Notes under the pieces: model-generated
The model's database searches: none
What the model saw: the letters and a program-made list of their open reading frames with translations, nothing else
Told to the model about the DNA's origin: nothing
Position numbers and translations under genes: made by a program
Shown: positions 22,101 through 34,400 of the stretch, in pieces
How positions within the stretch are numbered: position 1 is the first letter of the stretch
Layout of the letters: each line of letters opens with the position of its first letter
NCBI GenBank assembly: GCA_963969495.1
Contig: OZ018323.1
Span: 80,548,919-80,612,918, forward strand
Source of the DNA: Ceratothoa steindachneri
Lineage: Eukaryota; Arthropoda; Malacostraca; Isopoda; Cymothoidae
Direction: 5' to 3'
Length of the DNA stretch: 64,000 nt

Positions 22101-25100
22101 TGACAGAAGCAACGCCTGTGAACACAACTAGATCTCAATGGGAGCTCCAGCAAATAATATACTGCGTCAAACATTACTACAAGACACTTGTGCATGACAC
22201 TTTTGTGCATCAGTTGGAATGTGAAAAAGCCCCCTCCTCCAAGAGCAGAATTCAGGACTAGATGGACCACTTCAAGAACTATGGGACAGTGACAAAAATT
22301 CAGGATGCCCTAGGAAGCGGTACAGCTGAGCTGGTTGAGAGCATGAGAGAGTCAGTTTAGCAGTCCAAAACGCTTTGTGCGCAAGCAAAGTCAGCCTCTC
22401 AGTATATCCTGTGAGACATAACATAACATAATTTCACGGATGACAAAAGCCACAAGGGCCTATCAAAGGTCATCCGTATCCATCAAATCAACCCACATAA
22501 AGCATCCATAGGATTTTGTCAGATCATGCATCTACAATATACAATTTAAAAATCCATAGGAATGTCCAACCATGCATCTACAATATATAATTTAAAGCCT
22601 CTATAGGAGTCTGTCAAAAACAAAATCAAAGTCCCCCAAAATATACAATAAAAAGAAACTGCATCCACAGGAATGAGTCAAGAAACATATCCACATACTG
22701 AAAGTAAGAAATTAACCCTCCATCCCCATATAATCATCCAATCTGTGCTTGAAAGCAATCAAGTTTAGGCTGTCTACAGTCTCAGGTGGCAAACTATTCC
22801 AATAATACACCACTCTGTTAGTGAAAAAATATTTTCTAACATCCAGTCTGCACCTCTGTTTTTTTTAATCTTTAAGTGGTGGCCTCTAGTTCTATTACTA
22901 CCTTCTAACTCAAATAACTTGCTGAAATCCAATTTATCCATCCCAGAAAAGATTTTAAAAAGCTCAATCATATCTCCCCTCACACACCTTCTTTCAAATG
23001 AAAATATATTTAATACCCTCAGTCTATCTTCATATTCAAGGTGCTTCAGGGATGGTATTAATTTTGTTGCCCTCCTTTGTACTGACTCCAGCATGTTGAT
23101 GTCATGTCTAAAATGTGGTGACCATGCCTGTACACAGTACTCTAAATGTGGCCTGACATAAGAGTTGTATAGTTTAAGGATAAGTGCTAGTAATGGATGT
23201 AAAGGCCTACCCATACAGAATACAGACCCTTAGAGCCTCAGACAAGGAGCAGAGCAAGGCTATGGCAGTCAAGATACTGGAGAAGATTCAGGTGATCCCA
23301 ACTTTCCTTAACCTCCTTTGGACCTCAGATGAAGCTCACTTCCATCTTGAAGGAAAGGTAAACTCGAAGACAAATGTCTTCTGGGGGACCTCCAGACCAA
23401 ATGAGGTAGCCACCAAGCCCCTACACTGCCCCTAAGTGCAGGGTATGGACTGCAATCTCAGTCAGAGGCATCATCTGACCATTCTTCTTCGAGGAATGTG
23501 GCGCAACAGTGACAGTCACCAAGGAGCAGTATGTTGTAAAATCTATTAATAACAAATATACTATTTCATAAGTAAAAAACCTGAACATCCCAAACTCGAA
23601 GATCCCCCAAACAATGGTAATCCCAAAACATCCTCAGGAGAAGTCTAGTGAGGATGATGCAAGAATGTAGATTGAACTAATTCAGTAAATGAGGCACTGG
23701 CAAGTTTTGATGTAACTAACCCCTTTAAAAAATCAAGATTATCAGGATATTGGAGTTCAGAGTACTCTAAGAAGATGAGAAAAATTACCCAAACTGTAAA
23801 GAGGAATTTGGAGCTGGCATTAGACTGTTCCATTATATCTAATGACTCAGGTGACTGTGATGATAATGCACCTTAAAGAGAAATTTCAAGAAACTTCAAG
23901 CCGCAGTGAATAACTGATGATCCTTACCCAAGACTTAGATTAGAATATGAATTATGGAAGAATTTGGCTTTTTTCCAATATATGGCCAGGCAAGCCAAAG
24001 ATCTGGTCAAAGAAAAAGGAATATTTTCAACCTCAAACCGAAGGTTAAGGCAAGCAGCTTGACAAAAAAACTGAGGAAGCTGTGGTTAAATTTAACAAAA
24101 GTCACAAAGTGAGCAGAGAAATGCCAGGCCTAAAGGATTTTGTTTCAGTAAAAGGAGATGATGAGAAAAGAGAAAGAGAGCAGAAACATATAATTTTGTG
24201 CAACTTGAAAGAAGTGTATGACTTTTTCAAGAGCCATTACCCCACCTTGAAGATTGGATTTTCCAAGTTCTCAGCCTTATGGCACAAAGAGTGTGTATTA
24301 TCAGGTGCCAGTGGCACACATGCCCTCTGTGTGTACATTGCTCATCAAAACGTTAAATTACTGATGACAGCAATCACTCCATCAATGAAGACTACGCCAA
24401 TAGGTATGAGATATCCCAATGAAGGAGGCCCATCTGTTGATGTAGAGGTTGAGACAAACATTGATTACATATGCCACTATCGCCACTGTTTGGCATTTCT
24501 GTAATGTAATCTACCTGAAGAAAAATGCTTTTTTGGAGATTGCCTAAATTCTCCTGGTGCTGAGAAGGTAAAAAAGACACCCCAAACACAATTTTCAATA
24601 GAAAATGGGTCGATGAGGTGGAATTTAAGCAGTGGACATCGACCAACAGATCGACTCTTGAAACTGTCTGCCAATAACTTCATTGCAAGTTTCTGTGACA
24701 AACTCCAACTACTTCTCAAACACAATTTCCATGCAAAGACCCAAATAAAGTACTATCAGCAGCTGAAAGAAAGCTTGGGGCAGGAGAGTTCTTGGTAGTG
24801 ATGGATTTGGCAGAAAACTATTCATTCATAGTTAGGCTGCCCAGACGTCCAGCATTTTACTGTTTTTAGATCATTTGTCCAGCAATAATATGACTACTCA
24901 ATGCTGGACAATGTAAAGTCCAGCATTGGGAAATGCAGGTGGACATTCTGTCAAACACTCATAAGTAATTATAGATTTAACAACATTTGGCAACGCCGCT
25001 TCGAATAGCAGACTGTCGTGACTCAATGCGGAGTTAATTGGAGTCATTGACTCGTTCGGAGAGTCATTCCTTATTATTTCTTTCATTGAAATTCATTTGA

Positions 25101-25456
25101 CAGTAGATGGTTGGAAATATTTACACATTTCAAAAGTCAGAATATTACATTTGAAAACATTTATCAGGTAGTAAATTCTTTTTGAGTCTACCAGGATCAA
25201 ATGCACTAACAGAGAGGGTATTTTCAATGATGAAAAACTACTGGGCAGATGAAAAAAGCAGGTTAAATATAGATACTTTAAAAGCAGCACTATTAACTAC
25301 ATGCAATTATGAGATGAATTGTTTGCAATTTTCCTTGAAAAGATCCATTCAATTCAAATGCCAAGTACAATTCTAGACCAAATTAGGTAGGTGAATCTTG
25401 ACTTATTAATAATTAAGTTCGTTTGCTACTAAAATTACTTAACTTTTTTTATTTAA

Positions 25457-25493
<37 letters not shown>

Positions 25494-28400
25494 GTTCCAT
25501 CCAGCATTGGGTTAAAAAAAATCTGTCCTTTCACTGGAACAACGCACAAGCAACCTTCTATCCATTCATGATATATTTCCAAAAGGATCAAGTTGTCCAT
25601 CACCAAAGTTCTGTGATAATTTCAGATTGCAACACTCATGACATCATCGCTGTACACCTGTTTCAAATTGGACTTATGAAATTCCTGAAGATGTTGCATG
25701 GTACCATGAGTAAGATGGCAATAGCTACAAAGTTGTTGAAAAAAAAAACTGTGCTCGTAATCCATAAATTTAACCTGAATCTGGCATAAGTTGTTTGAAA
25801 TTTATTTCATTTTTTGTATTACAAAAACATAGCATAGTGTTCAAAACATATTAAATCACAACATAAAACTTGTTGCCCATTAAAGCTTATATATACAAGG
25901 GGTGATCAATAAGTTTTGCAATTTGGATATAAGGAAACGAGATATGAAGAAAGTGTTTTATTATTTTTCAATATAACTACCCTCGACTTCAATGCACTTG
26001 CGCCACTTGTCTCTGAGGCTTCGAATTGCCGATTGCTGTTCAATCCACTCCTAGACAGCAAGCTGGACAACTTCATCATCCCCAAACCGGTGTCCGCGCA
26101 GTGCAGCCTTGATCTGGCGGAATAAAAAGTAGTTGCTAGGGGCCAGATCTGGACTGTAGGGGGAATGGTTGAGCTCCTCAAATCCGCACTCGCGCAGGGC
26201 TGCTTGTGCAACTCTGGCCTTGTGGACTTTGACGACGTTGAAGTCGATCATGGGGCGTGAGGTTTCTAGGGACCCAATGGGCAGAACCCTTGGTCATGGC
26301 CAAATTGTCGTCGATGATGTTGATAACACTTCTATGTGATATTCCAAGTTCTCACTTGATTTCTTCGACCTTCACCCGTCGATTTACAAGGATCATCCTC
26401 TCCACACGGGCTACATTGTCCTCGTTTGTCATGTCTGACGGGGGTCATCTTCAAGGGACTCACGACCATGGCGGAGCTCCCTATTCCAGCGAGCAATGGT
26501 TGCATAGGAAGGGGCGGTGTTGGTGTACACTGCAACCATGGATCTCTTTTGCATTCTTGCCTTCCTTGGTCAAAAATTTGATCACTGCAGTGCTCAACCT
26601 TCTCCATTGTTGAAAAATTTGTGACTGATGATCTGCGATCAGCTACTGCTTCTTAAATAGACGAGGCAGGAGCGTGGGGCTGCAGGTCCTGACTTGTCAT
26701 AACTTGTCCTAACACCTCCACAAACAGCCATCCCCCTTCCTCTGTATTGCCCTACCAATTCGGAAAACTTATTGACCGCCCCTCGTGTATACCTTCAAAG
26801 TATAATCTTAAAAAAAAGAAAAGGAATATACTATTTTTTGTTAGCAGAGGTAACCAAAAAAATTATTTAAGCGAAGTTGTAGGGCTCTCCAGTAGCTTTA
26901 AAATGGTGTCTCTAGGTGGTCAAGCAGCCAAGATATTGACTGCTAACCAAGGACAGTAGCCCCCTGGGATCAAACTTTACAGCATCATAACTCACGAACG
27001 GTGCTACCTAGAATATTAAGACTTATATGCTTTTATCCGCCTCAGTGAGATTTATAAGCCTACCAAATATGAGTCAAATCGTAGATGGGTCTTGAAAATT
27101 TACCCTTTTTTTTTGGTTGAATTGACATGGAATAATGAATGGACCCATATAACAAAATAATTAAATTTAGGTAAATAAAACTGGTCTTGTAACTTTTTCC
27201 CACCTATTTCTAAACAAATATGGCATCTGAAAAATAGAGTAACAATGCTGATTTTGACTTGTTAAACCCCTATATAATAATAACTCTGCACTTATTTTGC
27301 ATGACACCAGCAGTTAACTGTTGCAAGATTTACAAATCCCATCTTATTAATAATTTAATCCAAAATACATCAAACTTTGACGAATGGTGTGCTCAATCAA
27401 GCTTAGGCTGCAAACCTAGCACAAGATTTGAGTATTATGATTGAAAAGGTTGGGTATAGGGATACTAAGCTTATTCCAGGATTCAGGGTGGGCTATGAGG
27501 ATAGGGTGTGGATTGTTGATAATTTAATTAAACTTTTCACATATTCAGATGAGGAGACCTTTCTAGAATTTTTTAAGATATCTGGTAAGAGGAGGACAAG
27601 GACTTGTGATAGGAAACAGGATGAGGCAGGGAAGTCTAAGTTAAATATTAAAAAGAATACATTTTAGTCATAGGGGCAAAGTTTTGGAATAGTTTGCCCT
27701 GTGGGCTAGCAATAACACACTAGGTGAGTTTAAATTCAAGTCAGATCACTAGATAGATAGTTTGAATAAATATGATCTGACAAGGACTGTTTGGTGTAGT
27801 TTTGTTTATTTTTTGTCTTTTTAATTGGAGGTAGTATGTGTGTGACCATCAATTGATGCAGATAGGCTGTATTCACTGAAGCTGGCTGGAATAAGGGAAA
27901 AGAAAGTAAGATGGAGGCAGGAGAGTGAGACTATATCAGAGGAAAGAGCCAGGAGGTAGTAAGGAGAAAAAAAGGAAAAAGAATATTTGCGGAGAATCAG
28001 GGGCCTTCAGTCAGGATGAGAGTTAAATGTTCCTTCAGATTGAGAAAGGGAGAAAAAAGCAATGGTGGGATAGAGTACAGGTAGCACCACTGGGTAAGTA
28101 TATGGGGATACAATAAGGGTTGCAGGGGGTGGGAGGTGGATCATGGGACAAAGTAACAATAACTGGGTTAGTCTGGTATGACCCAAAGGTGGGCCAGTAC
28201 CACCTATTTATGATAGTGGTGGAAGGATTAGACCCAGTAGCCGAGGAATGGTTTAATGCAGTTGAGTTTGGTGAGAGTCGGAGTTTGCCAGACAGAAAGC
28301 CATTGTGAATTAAGGATCTACCTGCTTCACATGTGGAGATCATTAAAAGTTAAGGGGGTGGGGGATGCTGAGCAGCTTTGCCAGTTGCCCTATGACAAGG

Positions 28401-31400
28401 GAGCTCAACATGGGAGGGCACACAGCAGAAGGTAACGATTTTATCAAGAGACTGAAAGCTTGTGGAAGAGCTGTAGACTCTCAGAGAATAAAATTAATTT
28501 AGTGGAAGGGACTAGGTAGGTGATACAGAGGACCTCCAGGATGATATACAATTCTGCTAAGGCTGTTCCCCAGAGCAATTAGTGGGGGAGGGGGGTCATC
28601 AAGGAGTGTGGGAGGCAGAGCCATAGTTTGTGCACAAAAATACTGTCCCTCAGCAAGTAGTTAATATGCATGAACCAGTTGCATATCACAGCAACGGGTG
28701 GGGGTGGCACGCATGGGTGGACACTGAATCTATAGCTCCAAGTCTTTTATTCCCCAGTAAATGTGGGGGGGGGGGACCAAGGATATGAAAGCAAGCCTGG
28801 AAGAGGCACTTTTGTATTGCCAACATTCTGATGGAAGCGGTGGGCATTCGTGAGTCCCGGGGAGAGAGATCCTCTAAGGGTAGGATTTGCCTTTGGCAAA
28901 AATGGTACCTTGGCAGCAGTTGAGGTAGGGGTATTGTGCCACAGAGACTGCGCATCTTATTAGCGTGTGGAGGGAGTAGGTGCAGTCAGCAGAATGGGAT
29001 GTTGAGGGGGAGGAAGGTTGGGATGTTGAGGAGAGTAAGGGAATGATGGGAGAGGAGGGGTTACAAGGGACAAAAGGGACAGGTATAGTTGACTGGGCAG
29101 GGGAGGGTAGGTAGTGCAACCTTAGAGTTTGGAGTAGTAGGGGTTGCGAAGAAAGGGTGGATGTCATGAGTTGAACCCTCTTCCGGTTCTCCCCACCAGG
29201 GATTCAGTTAGTCTGCATGGGAAAGCCGGGTCACACTAATTTGGAGCATCTTTCAAAATGTTTATTTGCTCTATTCTCACTTCAGATCTTTCTTTACTTC
29301 TTCCCTGCCATACTCCTATACACCAGAATAGTCACATGCATATCTTCCTGGCACAGCCCATACTTATCATTCACCAATGCTCCAATTGGCCTGGAGACTT
29401 GCCTACCATTTAAAATCTTCTAGCTACAATCTGCTTCATCTGTACCACTATCATTTACGATGCATCTGAGATACTGAAAACTTTTGCACATGTTCAAAGT
29501 TGACCCACAGACTTTGATATCCTATCCCACTCTATTCTCACCCCCAAATGCCATTACTTTACTCTTAAACCTTCCTCTCTCTCACACAATGTCAAAAGCT
29601 TTGAAAATATTTCCAAATCTCCCTTACTCTGTCACTCACTCACACCAGGCCATCAGAATAGATAGAACCCATCCCTCACCATTCCTTATGAATCTCTAAC
29701 ACCTATTTCTCAGTACTCCATTCAGAAAGATATTAAGCATCCATGGTGACCTCCTACAACCTTATCCTACATCCCTACATATGCCAAACCACTCTCATTG
29801 GCTATCTTTCACCCTCACTTTTGCCTTGCTTCCAAAATACTCTTCTAACCATTTAATAGTTTACCACTCATGCTATATATTCTTAGCACTTGCCACAAAG
29901 CTTCTCTATACAATCATAACCTGTCTCCAGATCCATGAGCCTAAAATCATTTCATTATCCCTCATTTCAGCTGTCTCAGTGCAAATACTTGATTCACACA
30001 CACCACTACCCGCCATAAACCCCCCTTTGTTCATTTATCAATCTGTTATACTTCCCATCAGAATTTTGCATACACCTAACTTCTAACACTCTGACTTATT
30101 CCCATGTACTTCTTGTATTTTAAGAATGAGTTGGCCACACACTCCTTCCAGCATTGAATCCTAACAACCCTTACTAGATTTTCACACTTTTGGGGTCTAC
30201 CAAAAGCTTCAGCTATCCCATCTTTCATCCAGACACCCATTCATACCTCTTAAAATCATCAACAGAGATGCATTCCCAAATCTATCGACTACTCGTCACA
30301 AGACACTCCAGAACCTCTCTTCCTCAGCCTCAATTCAATCATTACAGAGTCCATACACTTAAAATACAGTTTCACTCTTGCAAATCTCAGTTTCACCCAC
30401 ATAATTTATACCCTTACTCATACACAGAAGCAGTAAAAGATCCTATTTACCCAACCACAATTTACACCTACTCATAATTCATTCACTCCCTCCCACACTA
30501 ACTCTTCATTCACTTTGGCATTTATTTCATACATTGCAAGTATTTGCAACCTCCGCTTTTCACACACATTTATTATGTCTACCCTTATCAAATATATCCC
30601 ACACAGCAACTCAAGTCCTGCAAGCAGATCAAGCAGGATAGCTGGATGAGGACTGCGAGAGCTTCACTCATTTTATGCTATTGCATATTGTGCTTGCTAG
30701 ACAAAAACTATCAGGTTTGTGGTTTATTAGGCTGGTAGCCCCTTTCCAGGTTTAGTTGCCTTTTATGAGCCTGGAGGATGGCATGGGCATTCTTTCTGCC
30801 CCACATAAAAGCTACATTGACATTTTAATAATGTTATACTAATCAAAAAGGGAATTCAATTGCAGGCCCAAGCTTCCATTCCTTTACCATTCAACTTCTT
30901 TGATTACATGACCAAACTGGCCAACATTGAACCTTATTTTCTTGACATATTAACCATACCTACTAATATGACAGGAAAAAGAGAGGAACCACTCTGGCAT
31001 CTACACACATTATTGGGTGTTATCAATAGACTTGAGATAGGCAGAGGCAACATAGAAACTATCCCTTTCCTGGAGTACAATCTTCCTTATCACACTACCT
31101 GTGAAGGAGAACGATGATTCAAAGGAATAAGTCAGCATTCATACCTCTTGATTATGTGGTGAGAGAAGTAACTGCTTCACTTGCTGTCCGGGTTGCACAA
31201 CGAAGCCAGGGGTGGAATTGAAGTTGGGATTATGGGAGGTGGTGCCAATGGGAATGCTCATACGGGCCACACCTGCATTGGGGTTGCTTGACAAGCAAGA
31301 TACGGTGGTCACATTGGTGGAAGAGTTTGAGTTGGATAATGTAGAAACAATTGAATTCGAGGTAACGGTTATCACATTTGTGATAGAATTGTTGAGGCAG

Positions 31401-34400
31401 TTGGCGATGAAATTGGAAGATGAAGAGGATGGCACTGCAGGTAGTGAAGAGGAAGAATTATTGCCATTGCTTGAGGTGATGGTAGTAGCGGTGCTACTTA
31501 CGACGTGCGAAAATACTTGCAGCGGCAGATGTTGGTGTTGGGAGGACTGAGTGGAGTGGCCAGTCGAGATGCTACTGACGAGTCCCCCTCCCGCTTCCCC
31601 TTTGGGAGAAAGAATCCCCACCGATGCCTCCCCTTTGCCGGTAGCACTTGGGGTAGCAGAGGCTATGGGGGAGGACGAGGAAGAGGTAGTGATGCCGCCA
31701 TTTGACAAGAGCACCGGAGAGGAGAGAGCCATGGCATGAGTGGAGACGACTGGGCCGTTCTTGGGGGATTTGTCCTGCCCTGATGAGTGGTAGGCCGACG
31801 TAATAAAGGGGGCAGAGCCGCAATTCGCCTCCACTTCCTTGTCCTTCTTCTTCTTTTTGCTTTTCTTCACGCGCGCAGCCTCCACGATGTTCGACTTCAC
31901 GCCGGCACCCAAGAAGGAGGTCGAGGTGTAGCCGACGCTCTTGGACGCTCCTTCAACCAGGTGCATCGAAACAGGAATCGTACTCATATTGCCTTTAGAG
32001 GTATTTAAAGTATTACAAGTAACGAAATGGGCTTGGGTACTGGCGGTAACAGTAGTGATTGCCACGGTCGTCCCAGTATCTACGACCGGCTGTGTGTTGA
32101 TACCCACACTTTTACCATTAATGATAGAGCTGGGGAAGAAACTATTGGCATAATTGGAGGAGACGATCACAGTTGAATTGTTTAGAGGCACTTGACTTGA
32201 GTGTGAACCGATGAGCCCATTGCTTGACAAGTCACTCAGGGACTTCCCTTCAGCACTCACGATATTCAACTTTTCACTCCCAGTCAAGTGAACAGAAATG
32301 GCAGAAGGGTCCGCGTTGCCCCCTGCAACAGAGGATGCAGGATTATTTAAGATAGATGTGATAAGAGATGGGGTAACCGTAGCGGAAGCACTCATGGGTA
32401 ATGAACTACTGTGGGGAGGTTTGTCTGGCCCAGATTGGATTAAGGTAGAGGCCGAAGACGGCTTCAAGAGTTCACATTGGTTTGAGGGAGAAGTGCCCTT
32501 AGAGGTAACAAACTGAGGATGCAGATTATCGATCTTCATGACGTTGGGAGAAGGGGTGACCTCTATCTGAGATCCCGTGGTGGGATGGAGAGCCACCAAG
32601 TGTCCCACAGGAGGCACCCCAGTGACCGGACCTCTCGAGACAGGCACCGATATCCCTTCATTATTGCCGATCACGTAAGTCCCACCTGAGTTCAAATTGA
32701 CGCTACTGGGACTCACGACCTGCAAAGGGGCGCCCTGAGGAAAAGAAAAAAGGTTTCAGAAAAAAAAGGTAAAACGCGCTTTTAACAACGAGGATCCAAG
32801 TAGAAACACCGCATTCGATTATAACTAGATTAAGCCAAATTGGTTGCGCTAAGTTGTCGGATGGACTCCCAATTTAGATACCACGTTAAATTATAAGTTA
32901 GTGGAGTTTGCCTTGGGCGGGGCTTCCCTCCCGACACAAACTAACGTCTCAAGAAAAGAGGAAAGCATTCATTCCCAACCACACCGTGGAAGGGGAATAG
33001 GATACAAAAATCTAAACAGGGCGAGTGGAAGGAAAACAGGCAAAGGGAAAATGTGATGATATAAGTAGTGAAAAGGAAATTACAAAGACCCCGTCAATAG
33101 CAAACCTCATAAACTTTGATTCGATAACTCACCTGCGATGGAAGAGATCCAGCGATTGCGGTTATGTGAGACTTGGCGGCATCGCCGGAACCAAGGACGA
33201 GTTTCCCGTGCACATCGAGCGTGAAGCACATACTGGTAGGGATGGTCGTGATGGGTACGACGGGGCTGGCGGTTGTGGTGGCAGCGAGCGTCAGCGGCGA
33301 AGTGGATACCACGTGGTGGTTTTGACCCACCGAGATAGCGGGCATGGGCTGAGACAGCGAGGTGTTAAGCACCAAATGGCTCGACCCAGACGAGACCTTG
33401 CAGTTGACGGCTTGTGCAGGGGTGGAAGCAGGGAGAACGGCGGCCTGAGGTAGGCTATGGTGGGACACTACCTCAGGAGAGTCTTCGATTCCGAGACCGC
33501 TGAACTCGTTCTCGTCGAAGATGCCGGTCTCCTTAAGAAGCTCATTCAGGTTGATGGAGACCCCCTTACCCTTGCCCTCTTTTGAGTCCTTCTCCTTTTT
33601 CTTCTTCTTTGATTTCTTTTTCGCGTTGTTCTTGTTCACCTCCGGCGTAATCGGTGCCACTAGGTGCTGCGACGACGGCTGAACCGTGGACGCCGGGGCC
33701 GGAGTGGCTTGTACACTGATATGAGAGGGAGGTGTGGGCGCAAGGCCGCCCGTGACGACGTCTTCAGCTGAGGAGCGGGCGTGGGGCGTGGGGGTCGTTA
33801 TCACAGAGGAAAGTGAGGAAGGGAGCGATCCAGAGAGATGCAGAGGTTGGCTGCTCGAGCTCACTTGGAGACCCCCGCCCGAGATCTGCAGGGGGTTCAG
33901 ACTGACAGGGGCCAAGCTCGATCCGATCTGCAGGGTCCCAGGAGCCACCTGAGGGGCCAAAGTGCGCACGGAGCTCGTGGGGGCTGCAAACACTCCAGGC
34001 AAGTTCAAGGCGGTTTGCCCAACTGGGACAGCCACCAGCATGGGACCCCCGGGTGTGTTAATCTGTTGTAGCTGTAAGGACGCCTGAGGCGCAACAAACT
34101 TTATAATGGGCTGGGGCGCTCGCGCCCCTTGGGGGCTGCTCAGCATGTTTGTGCCTCCAAGAGTCATGCCATGGTTGAGGACGAGGGCGGGGGCCTGTCC
34201 GCTGCCCGGGATAACCAACGTCTGGGGCGGGGGCACCTTGCCCATCGACGTCACCGCTTGCGACTGGTTCGGCATCGGCACCAGCAGCGTTTGACCGGCG
34301 GCGCCCGACGGGTGGCCCGCAGGACGTACCAGAAGCTGCACCCCGTTGGGCTGAGGAATGAGGAGGGGTTGCTGAAGCCCCGTCTGCAGAAGGGAGGAGT

